Shown here piece after piece: positions 1-5,114 of a stretch of DNA of 5,114 nucleotides. The translations under genes and the position numbers were made by a program. The notes below the pieces were generated by a model. It worked only from the letters and a program-made list of their open reading frames with translations. It made no database searches and was not told the DNA's origin. This DNA comes from Flavobacteriaceae bacterium (GTDB lineage: Bacteria > Bacteroidota > Bacteroidia > Flavobacteriales > Flavobacteriaceae), in the NCBI GenBank assembly GCA_030828025.1, contig JAURDG010000107.1, positions 1 to 5,114 of the forward strand. Direction: 5' to 3'. The number at the start of each line of letters is the position of its first letter. The first letter of the stretch is position 1.

Positions 1-1565
1 GGGATGTCAGTAGTGTAGCCACTCTGCGCAATATGTTTTATGGTGTCACCTTGTCAACCGCACATTACGATGCGCTTTTGGACAGTTGGTCGAACCAAAA
101 CGTATATAGCAATGTTTCGTTTCACGGCGGATACAGCAAATACTGTACCCGTGGCGAAACAGGAAAAGACGCACTCGGCGCCAAAGGCTGGACCATAACC
201 GATGGCGGAAAAGACACCGATGCCAATTGCGACCCCCTTAAGTTTATTACCTCGTGGAAAACCACCGCAGACAATGAAAGTATTACCATTCCTACGTTTT
301 CGGGCGAAACCTATGACTACACGGTGGATTGGGGCGATGGGAATACCTCCACAGGACAAACGGGCGATGCCACACACACCTATGCTAATGCAGGCACCTA
401 TACCGTCAGCATTACAGGCACCTTTCCCAGGATTTATTTTAACTATGCGGGGGATCGAGCTAAAATTTTGGAAGTAACCCAATGGGGTACCAATGCCTGG
501 ACATCTATGGGATATGCTTTTTTTGGATGTAGCCAGCTTACCCTTACGGCTACCGATGCGCCAAACCTGACCAATGTAACTGATATGAGCTATATGTTCT
601 CTAGTACTGCTTCCTTTACTGGAGACCTTAGCGGTTGGGATGTCAGCAATGTAACCAATATGCAATCTATGTTTTATGAGGCTAGTTCCTTTAACGGGGA
701 CCTGAGTGCTTGGGATGTCAGTAATGTAACCGATATGAGTGATATGTTTTCTTGGACTTCTTCCTTTACAAGTAACCTTAGCACTTGGGATGTCAGCAAT
801 GTAACCAACATGAGCTATATGTTTGCTTGGGCTTCTTCCTTTAACGGAGATATTAGCGGCTGGAATGTCAGTAATGTAACTGATATGAGTGATATGTTTT
901 CTGGTGCTGGTACCTTTAACGGAGATATTAGCGGCTGGGATGTCAGCAGTGTAACCAACATGAGCTATATGTTTTCCTGGGCTTCTTCCTTTACAAGTAA
1001 CCTTAGCACTTGGGATGTCAGCAGTGTAACCACCATGGGCTATATGTTTTCTTGGGCTTCTTCCTTTAACGGCAACCTTAGCGGTTGGGATGTCAGTAAT
1101 GTAACCAATATGTCTGCTATGTTGGAGGGCGTAACCCTATCCACGGCTAATTATGATGCGCTCTTGGACAGTTGGGGCAAACAAAACGTACAGAGCAATC
1201 TGTCCTTTCATGGCGGATACAGCAAATACTGTGACCTAGGTGAAACAGGAAAAAGTACGCTCGAAGCAAAGGGTTGGACGATCAACGATGGCGGAAAAGA
1301 CACCGCTGCCAATTGTGGAACCTTAAACCTTAGCGAACCTAGCGCCATGCCTTGGGCGATAGCGCCCAATCCTACTGCTGCAGTCTTGCACATCAGCGGC
1401 AGTACGCCCGTGCGCCGTGTTCAGGTGTATTCTATAGACGGGAAAAAGCAACTGGAGCAAGCAGGCTCACAACACATTTCGCTCGAACATCTCGAGCAAG
1501 GCGTGTATTTGCTCAAGCTAGAAGGTGCCAAAGAAACACATACGTTTAAGGTTATCAAGCTATAA
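1..1565 (+). CDS. BspA/DUF285-repeat surface protein with PKD-like domain and T9SS sorting domain (5' partial)
   Basis: The reading frame is open from base 3 (bases 1-2 end a probable Trp codon) to TAA at 1563-1565. The real start is therefore upstream; the ATG at 33 is internal, because residues before it read DVSSVATLRN, the end of a repeat unit. Order seen: last unit of an upstream repeat block; a 66-residue cap (33-230) with two Cys; a PKD-like Ig-fold domain (about 237-419) with WGDG at 330-341 followed by HTYANAGTYTVSITG; a linker containing FPRIYFN; seven 25-residue units (573-1097) plus a partial eighth; a second cap (1119-1316); and a C-terminal sorting domain (about 1353-1562) with PNP, a VYSIDGK-like strand, QGVYLLKL and a final FKVIKL. 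By family knowledge, DUF285/BspA repeats occur in bacterial surface and adhesin-like proteins, and type A sorting domains direct export through T9SS. Surface attachment is inferred; the ligand is unknown. It is convergent with the next gene across 74 bases, which contain no clear terminator. Confidence 0.9.
   Translation, partial: DVSSVATLRNMFYGVTLSTAHYDALLDSWSNQNVYSNVSFHGGYSKYCTRGETGKDALGAKGWTITDGGKDTDANCDPLKFITSWKTTADNESITIPTFSGETYDYTVDWGDGNTSTGQTGDATHTYANAGTYTVSITGTFPRIYFNYAGDRAKILEVTQWGTNAWTSMGYAFFGCSQLTLTATDAPNLTNVTDMSYMFSSTASFTGDLSGWDVSNVTNMQSMFYEASSFNGDLSAWDVSNVTDMSDMFSWTSSFTSNLSTWDVSNVTNMSYMFAWASSFNGDISGWNVSNVTDMSDMFSGAGTFNGDISGWDVSSVTNMSYMFSWASSFTSNLSTWDVSSVTTMGYMFSWASSFNGNLSGWDVSNVTNMSAMLEGVTLSTANYDALLDSWGKQNVQSNLSFHGGYSKYCDLGETGKSTLEAKGWTINDGGKDTAANCGTLNLSEPSAMPWAIAPNPTAAVLHISGSTPVRRVQVYSIDGKKQLEQAGSQHISLEHLEQGVYLLKLEGAKETHTFKVIKL
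33..230 (+). repeat. Cap module, copy 1 (direct repeat of 1119-1316)
   Basis: This 66-residue segment follows the last repeat unit of the upstream, cut-off block. By my alignment it matches the segment at 1119-1316 without gaps at about 52 of 66 residues. Shared landmarks are GVTLSTA, YDALLDSW, SFHGGYSKYC, GETGK, KGWTI and DGGKDT, ending in ANC. The two Cys (in KYC and ANC) are conserved in both copies and could form a disulfide after export. Its position after a repeat block suggests that it closes the solenoid. This shows that the protein has at least two PKD-repeat-cap modules, or at least two repeat-cap blocks. Confidence 0.85.
573..1097 (+). repeat. Seven in-frame 75-bp units encoding 25-residue DUF285/BspA repeats
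   Basis: Seven units of exactly 75 bp start at 573, 648, 723, 798, 873, 948 and 1023, with a partial eighth from 1098. Each unit begins with (N/S)VTxMxxMF, has a variable middle, then SF(N/T) or TF and a Leu/Ile-Ser core, and ends in W(D/N)VS. Conserved hydrophobic and Trp positions mark the solenoid core. Variation is concentrated in residues 10-13 and 16-20 of the unit. Units 3 and 6 share about 40 identical bases in their second halves, and units 4 and 5 share a nearly identical second half, so unit shuffling or recent duplication is likely. No unit is frameshifted or degenerate. Confidence 0.93.
1119..1316 (+). repeat. Cap module, copy 2 (direct repeat of 33-230)
   Basis: This is the second copy of the 66-residue cap, placed directly after the partial eighth repeat unit and before the linker to the T9SS sorting domain. 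It keeps both Cys and the SFHGGYSKYC core. Substitutions against copy 1 are spread over the length, not clustered, so the duplication is not very recent and has been under protein-level constraint. Confidence 0.85.
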
Positions 1566-1639
1566 CGGTGGTCTAGCAGCACTACGGTCGCATAGCTGCA
1601 AAGCTAGCTTGCTGTAGCGATGGATGCGGCGCATACATT

Positions 1640-3061
1640 TTAGTCAATCGGTAATCCAGGGATATATTCCTTAACCTCCGTTTTGCTGTACAACTCTTTG
1701 GGAAGAACGCTGTGTTTTAGGCTAAATGCATCAAATTCTTTTTTGGAAATAGGGGTAATGGCATTAAAATGGATGCTTTTCAGCTCGGTGGCTTTAATGG
1801 CAATATGGACGTCCATAGCCAGCACGTTTTGTCGGTTTCTGCCTTTTACCACTTTGTTTTTTTCAATGATGGTTATGGGCCTTTTTATACCCATCTGCTG
1901 CTGATAGGCTTCATCAATGTGGTACAAGGTGTATTTGCCCAGATGGTTTTTTACAAAGGTATAGCGCTTGTTGTTGAGGCGTTCTTCAAAGAATAAGCCA
2001 AACAACTTGAATCTTGTTTCGTGTTTGTTGCTTTGATAGACCATTTGGTGTACGCCAAAATCGTCCACATCCACCAAAAGGTAGCCGGTGTAGCCTTTTT
2101 TCTTTCTCGTGCTAAACCTAATTTTATATACCGGCACACGCAAATGGTGCACGATGCCTTCGTTGGTAAATTGATAGTTATGGCGTTTATCTATAAACGG
2201 CAGTATCCAGCGTTTGTCTTCAAATAGGTCTTTGTAGGCGATGCGTTGTAAAAAACCTAAAGTGTTTTCCGCATATTTTTTGGGAGTTAATGCCTTTTTT
2301 TGCTGCGCAACAGTATCCACTTCCTGAACGGGGTTCTTGACTTTAAAGGTGACTATCGGCCCTGACTTTACTTTAAAATACGAGTTTTTTTTCACGCGTT
2401 TTTTAAGAAGTTCGTTCATGGTTTTTGCCATAGTATCAAAGTTGTTTTTAGTAATCGAGTCGCTCAGCCGTGCGGCTTGCAACACCTGCAACTTATGGTA
2501 GGTTAATCCGCCGCTATCGCGTAGCCATGTGCTTTTGGAAAAAGATTCTTCTACTTCTTTTTTTGGCGCTTTTTCCAAGAGTTCATCAACAAAAGCTTGA
2601 CCAAGCTCTGGAATGGTTGATTTTTTGATTTCGATATCCATGTTATGGATGTCTTCCACATAGGTTTGATGCACAAACACCTCGCTTGAGGACAGGCCAA
2701 AATCAATATTTTGTTCGGTGGTTGCTACCACACGATCCATGATTTCTTCGGCACTTAATGTATTGTTGGACACGACTACTTCAGTAAGTGCTACTGCCTT
2801 TGGCATAAGAAAGATGCTGTCTTTGAGTTGGCTACGGGCTATTATTTTTACGGCATAGCCCAAGCACGAAAACGAAAGCGAATCTACAGCACTACTTTCT
2901 TGCCAATAGAAGACCCCGGCATTGTTGGCAATAACGCCTTTTGTGCCGTCGTAGATATGCACAAAGGGGATGGGTTTTTGCGAAAGGCTATCCACCACCA
3001 CTACATATTGCGCTTGTGCAACGCCCGAAAAAAGAAACAGCAAAACAAGCAACACCCGCAT
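1640..3061 (-). CDS. Exported protein with N-terminal carboxypeptidase-regulatory-like domain, function unknown
   Basis: A 473-residue protein is read from ATG at 3061-3059 to TAA at 1642-1640. Residues 1-17 form a signal peptide: Met-Arg, a Leu/Val/Phe core, then VAQA with cleavage before Gln18. Residues about 19-100 fit the CarboxypepD_reg-like beta-sandwich: VVDSLSQKPIPFVHIYDG, then GVIANNAGVF, LSFSCLGY, and LTEVVV as the last strand. A helical Lys/Glu-rich stretch (about 102-225) and a beta-rich C-terminal half follow, including GYTGYLLVDVDDFGVHQMVY (about 324-343). No peptidase motif, TonB plug or barrel signature is visible, so it is not a SusC-type receptor. The longer frame from TTG at 3103 is rejected because its first codons are the terminator of tsf and the signal peptide begins only at the ATG. 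It lies downstream of tsf but beyond a strong terminator, so it is probably a separate transcription unit. Location is inferred to be periplasm or outer envelope. Similar proteins are common in Flavobacteriia, with no role known to me. Confidence 0.85.
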   Translation of the reverse strand: MRVLLVLLFLFSGVAQAQYVVVVDSLSQKPIPFVHIYDGTKGVIANNAGVFYWQESSAVDSLSFSCLGYAVKIIARSQLKDSIFLMPKAVALTEVVVSNNTLSAEEIMDRVVATTEQNIDFGLSSSEVFVHQTYVEDIHNMDIEIKKSTIPELGQAFVDELLEKAPKKEVEESFSKSTWLRDSGGLTYHKLQVLQAARLSDSITKNNFDTMAKTMNELLKKRVKKNSYFKVKSGPIVTFKVKNPVQEVDTVAQQKKALTPKKYAENTLGFLQRIAYKDLFEDKRWILPFIDKRHNYQFTNEGIVHHLRVPVYKIRFSTRKKKGYTGYLLVDVDDFGVHQMVYQSNKHETRFKLFGLFFEERLNNKRYTFVKNHLGKYTLYHIDEAYQQQMGIKRPITIIEKNKVVKGRNRQNVLAMDVHIAIKATELKSIHFNAITPISKKEFDAFSLKHSVLPKELYSKTEVKEYIPGLPID

Positions 3062-3080
3062 AACAGTAAGTTTGGTAGGG

Positions 3081-3116
3081 CTAAAATAAAAAAAGACCCC
3101 CAAAAAGGAGGTCTTT
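3081..3116 (-). terminator. Intrinsic terminator of the rpsB-tsf transcript
   Basis: Read on the - strand, AAAGACCTCC (3116-3107) and GGGGGTCTTT (3101-3092) form a 10-bp stem with one U-G wobble, closed by a five-T loop (3106-3102). The 3' arm runs into a T tract (3094-3088) followed by ATTTT (3087-3083). It begins 27 bases after the tsf stop. In the + direction the same hairpin has one A-C mismatch and only a short broken T tract, so it is best oriented for tsf. It also covers the spurious 5' extension of the downstream gene. Confidence 0.9.
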
Positions 3117-3142
3117 CGTTTGTTTTTAACACCGCCTTAGCA

Positions 3143-3970
3143 CTAGCCTAGGGCAACACGCTTAAATCCAGTTACGGTAAGCGCTGCATGAACAGACTTC
3201 ACATAAGCCGAAACACTTTGTTTGCTGTCTTTGATGTAGTCTTGATTGATGAGCGTATTGTCTTTAAAGAATCGCTGGAGTTTTCCTTTGGCAATGTTGT
3301 CGAGCATGGCTTCGGGCTTGCCTTCAGCACGCAATTGTTCTTTAGCAATTTCAATTTCTTTTTCAACAACAGCAGCATCAACGCCTTCTTCGTTTAATGC
3401 GATAGGGTTCATAGCGGCCGCTTGCATGGCAACGTTCTTAGCTGCTTCGGCAGCTCCTTCTACAGCTGCAGAAAGCCCAACGAGCGTAGCAATTTTATTA
3501 CCCGCATGAATGTACGACCCCACAAAAGGAGCTTCTATTCGTTCAAAACCACCTATTTCAATCTTTTCACCAATCACGCCTGTTTGTTCGGTTAGTTTGT
3601 CGGCAACGCTAAGACCGCCTTCAAAGGCAGCAGCTAAAAAGGCATCCTTAGTGTCGTATGCCAAGGCGATATCGGCCAATTTGTTGGCAAGGGCTAAGTA
3701 GCTATCATTTTTGGCAACAAAGTCCGTCTCGCAGTTTAAGGACACCACCACACCAAGCGTGGCGTCGTCGTTTACACGAGCGATAACGGCACCTTCGGAG
3801 GAGTCGCGGTCGGCACGATTTGCCGCCACTTTTTGTCCTTTTTTACGCAATAATTCAATGGCAGCCTCAAAGTCTCCCTCAGCTTCTACAAGGGCTTTTT
3901 TACAGTCCATCATTCCTGCGCCAGTCGCTTGGCGCAATTTATTTACTTCAGCAGCAGTAATTTTTGACAT
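3143..3970 (-). CDS. tsf: Translation elongation factor Ts (EF-Ts)
   Basis: A 275-residue protein is read from ATG at 3970-3968 to TAG at 3145-3143. EF-Ts is the cytoplasmic nucleotide-exchange factor that releases GDP from EF-Tu. Residues 1-45 are the UBA-like N-terminal domain (AAEVNKLRQATGAGMMDCKKAL, here split as AAEVNKLRQ and TGAGMMDCKKAL). The EF-Tu-contacting TDFVAKN motif is at residues 82-88. The core follows with SYIHAGNKIATLVGLS, VAMQAAAMNPIAL, and a C-terminal KGKLQRFFKDNTLINQDYIKD cluster (about residues 229-249). Length is within the usual range for the family, on the short side, and no domain is missing. It starts 6 bases after the rpsB stop, so the two genes are co-transcribed and probably translationally coupled. 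No Shine-Dalgarno is present; the upstream bases are A-rich (GATAAATAAAAAGCT). Transcription ends at the hairpin 3116-3081. Confidence 0.98.
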   Translation of the reverse strand: MSKITAAEVNKLRQATGAGMMDCKKALVEAEGDFEAAIELLRKKGQKVAANRADRDSSEGAVIARVNDDATLGVVVSLNCETDFVAKNDSYLALANKLADIALAYDTKDAFLAAAFEGGLSVADKLTEQTGVIGEKIEIGGFERIEAPFVGSYIHAGNKIATLVGLSAAVEGAAEAAKNVAMQAAAMNPIALNEEGVDAAVVEKEIEIAKEQLRAEGKPEAMLDNIAKGKLQRFFKDNTLINQDYIKDSKQSVSAYVKSVHAALTVTGFKRVALG

Positions 3971-3976
3971 AGCTTT

Positions 3977-4963
3977 TTATTTATCTTCTTCTGTTGGTTC
4001 TTCTGATTCTACTTCTGGTTTATCCGCTTTTTTGGCAGTGGTTTTCTTTGCCTTTGGTGCAGCTTTTTTGGCTTTAGCAGCGGGCTCTTTTTTCGCCTTA
4101 GCCGCTGGTTTTTTTGCTTTCGCTTCAGGTGCTTCTTCAGCAATTCCTTCTTCAACCACTTCTTCTGCAACGCCTTCGACTACTTCCTCTGCAGCTTCCT
4201 CCACTACTTCTTCGTCGGCAACATCGGCGACGATTTCGCCTTCGCTAGCTGCAGCATCTGCTTCTTCTTTGTCTTTTTGACGGTCTTGTAAACCATCGGC
4301 AATAGCCTCAGTAACGAGTGTCATGATTTTTTCAATGGACTTAGAGGCATCGTCATTTGCTGGAATAACAAAATCCACTTCTCTTGGGTCAGCATTGGTA
4401 TCGACCATCGCAAAAATGGGGATATTCAATTTTTGTGCTTCGCGAACGGCAATGTGCTCGCGACGAATATCAACCACAAACAGGGCACCAGGAAGACGTG
4501 TCATGTCTGAAATAGAACCTAAGTTTTTTTCCAATTTGGCACGCAAACGATCTACTTGCAATTTTTCCTTTTTAGAAAGGGTTTCAAATGTGCCATCAGC
4601 TTTCATTTTGTCGATGGCGGCCATTTTCTTTACCGCTTTGCGAATGGTAACAAAGTTGGTCAACATACCACCAGGCCAACGCTCGGTGATGTAAGGCATG
4701 TTTACATTTCCTGCTTTTTCAGAAACGATATCTTTGGCTTGTTTCTTGGTAGCAACAAATAAAATTTTACGGCCAGACGCAGCAATTTTTTTTAAGGCTT
4801 CGTTGGCTTCTTCAATTTTAGCAACTGATTTGTACAGGTTAATGATGTGAATCCCGTTGCGCTCCATATAGATATATGGTGCCATGTTCGGATTCCACTT
4901 ACGGGTAAGGTGGCCAAAATGCACGCCGGCATCGAGTAGGCCTTTAATTTCTATTTTAGACAT
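3977..4963 (-). CDS. rpsB: 30S ribosomal protein S2 with long charged C-terminal tail
   Basis: A 328-residue protein is read from ATG at 4963-4961 to TAA at 3979-3977. S2 binds the back of the 30S subunit and is needed for active initiation. Family landmarks in order: DAGVHFGHLTRKWNPNMAPY (11-30), NGIHIINL (36-43), FVATKKQA (69-76), ERWPGGMLTNF (94-104), LPGALFVVD (157-165), IPIFAMVDTNADP (181-193) and IPANDDASKSI (200-210). The conserved S2 core ends near residue 230. The remaining 97 or so residues are low-complexity: an acidic Glu/Val/Ala segment (232-281), a Lys/Ala-rich segment with AKAKK repeats (281-315), and a short acidic tip (316-328). S2 is usually about 230-280 residues, so this is long; S2 tails are known to vary. 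The frame is intact through the tail and tsf follows after 6 bases, so it is not a frameshift artefact. No Shine-Dalgarno is seen before the ATG (ACTATCACAACA). Confidence 0.98.
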   Translation of the reverse strand: MSKIEIKGLLDAGVHFGHLTRKWNPNMAPYIYMERNGIHIINLYKSVAKIEEANEALKKIAASGRKILFVATKKQAKDIVSEKAGNVNMPYITERWPGGMLTNFVTIRKAVKKMAAIDKMKADGTFETLSKKEKLQVDRLRAKLEKNLGSISDMTRLPGALFVVDIRREHIAVREAQKLNIPIFAMVDTNADPREVDFVIPANDDASKSIEKIMTLVTEAIADGLQDRQKDKEEADAAASEGEIVADVADEEVVEEAAEEVVEGVAEEVVEEGIAEEAPEAKAKKPAAKAKKEPAAKAKKAAPKAKKTTAKKADKPEVESEEPTEEDK

Positions 4964-4993
4964 TGTTGTGATAGTTTACGTTCCCTGATTAGC

Positions 4994-5029
4994 AATATCC
5001 AAGTGGCGATGTGTTCGGCCTTGGCTATT
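4994..5029 (-). promoter_or_regulatory. Imperfect inverted repeat in the rpsB leader (candidate RNA hairpin)
   Basis: On the - strand, AATA-g-CCAAG (5029-5020) can pair with CTTGG-a-TATT (5003-4994): 4 bp, a G-A mismatch, then 5 bp, closing a 16-base loop. It lies 30 bases upstream of the rpsB ATG, inside what would be the transcribed leader. In other bacteria S2 is known to repress its own mRNA through the rpsB leader. A similar role here is only inferred from position; the stem is modest and could be chance. Confidence 0.35.
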
Positions 5030-5079
5030 TAGATGCTAAACTAATGGCAACAAATTAATGATATTTAAATGAACTTGAT

Positions 5080-5095
5080 GTTGCGCATGCGCAAC
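5080..5095. repeat. Perfect 16-bp palindrome between rpsI and rpsB
   Basis: GTTGCGCATGCGCAAC is identical to its reverse complement. It begins 7 bases after the rpsI stop codon. As RNA it would fold as GUUGCG-CAUG-CGCAAC, a 6-bp GC-rich stem with a tetraloop. The bases that follow on the - strand (ATCAAGTTCATTT) are not a clean T run, so it is at best a weak terminator. It could also be a protein-binding site or an RNA processing or stability hairpin at the rpsI 3' end. Confidence 0.6.
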
Positions 5096-5102
5096 GATAA
5101 GG

Positions 5103-5114
5103 TTAACGTTTCGA
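5103..5114 (-). CDS. rpsI: 30S ribosomal protein S9, last three codons and stop (5' cut by window edge)
   Basis: Read on the - strand from the right edge, the last 12 bases give TCG AAA CGT TAA, that is Ser-Lys-Arg-stop. S9 proteins almost universally end in Ser-Lys-Arg, the residues that reach the P-site tRNA in the 30S subunit. The order rplM-rpsI-rpsB-tsf is usual in Bacteroidota, and the strand and a 139-base distance to rpsB agree. Three codons alone would be weak evidence; the context makes the call likely. The rest of the gene is outside the window. Confidence 0.75.
   Translation of the reverse strand, partial: SKR

Noticed and set aside
54..665. - strand frame (203 codons) opposite the surface protein
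   Set aside because: It is antisense to the PKD, cap and repeat coding region, with no signal peptide or domain. The + frame is clearly constrained by repeated protein motifs.
573..1097. CRISPR-like or tandem noncoding repeat
   Set aside because: The 75-bp period is an exact multiple of three, the frame is open throughout, and the units encode a known protein repeat family.
1566..1639. Possible bidirectional terminator between the convergent genes, around the palindrome AAGCTAGCTT (1601-1610)
   Set aside because: The palindrome leaves no proper loop, longer pairings are broken by several mismatches, and no T tract follows on either strand.
3081..3088. TATTTTAG on the - strand as a promoter -7 element for the envelope gene
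   Set aside because: It lies in the T tract of the terminator, and the nearest TTTG (3104-3101) is only 12 bases away, too close for a -33 element.
3711..4280. Long + strand frame (189 codons) opposite tsf and the rpsB tail
   Set aside because: It is antisense to two certain genes. Its Ser/Thr/Ala-rich composition is the mirror of the Lys/Glu/Ala-rich S2 tail, and it has no recognisable domain.
5036..5058. - strand matches to the Bacteroidota -7 element TAnnTTTG: TAGTTTAG (5043-5036) and TTAATTTG (5058-5051), upstream of rpsB
   Set aside because: Each matches only 7 of 8 positions and neither has a TTTG-like -33 element at suitable spacing. In A/T-rich DNA such matches are common.

Overview
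The window looks like chromosomal DNA of a Bacteroidota bacterium, most likely Flavobacteriia or a close relative. Three things suggest this: a C-terminal type IX secretion (T9SS) sorting domain, a secreted protein with an N-terminal carboxypeptidase-regulatory-like domain, and starts that lack Shine-Dalgarno sequences and sit behind A/T-rich leaders. The order rpsI-rpsB-tsf is the familiar ribosomal cluster of this phylum. No mobile element, CRISPR array, tRNA or rRNA was seen.

Layout. Positions 1-1565 (+ strand) hold the 3' part of a large modular surface protein. It is cut by the left window edge: the frame is open to base 1, and the ATG at 33 is an internal Met. From left to right it contains the end of one module, with its last repeat unit and a 66-residue cap. 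A complete second module follows: a PKD-like domain, seven exact 25-residue BspA/DUF285 units and a second cap. A T9SS sorting domain ends the protein. Positions 1640-3061 (- strand) encode an exported protein of unknown function, convergent with the surface protein. Positions 3081-3116 hold a strong intrinsic terminator on the - strand. Positions 3143-3970 are tsf (EF-Ts) and 3977-4963 are rpsB (ribosomal protein S2), 6 bases apart and clearly co-transcribed. A 139-base spacer (4964-5102) carries a leader inverted repeat and a perfect 16-bp palindrome. The last 12 bases read Ser-Lys-Arg-stop on the - strand, the hallmark C-terminus of ribosomal protein S9 (rpsI).

Functionally the right half is translation machinery. 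S2 and EF-Ts are made from one operon, probably the continuation of rplM-rpsI, and transcription ends at the hairpin after tsf. The left half is cell-surface biology: a repeat-built adhesin-like protein exported by T9SS, and a separate envelope protein. Nothing indicates that the two halves work together.

The items most worth a second look are the module duplication and higher-order repeat pattern in the surface protein, the roughly 97-residue charge-segregated tail on S2, the structured rpsI-rpsB spacer, and the corrected start of the envelope protein. I see no convincing evidence of a wholly new system here.
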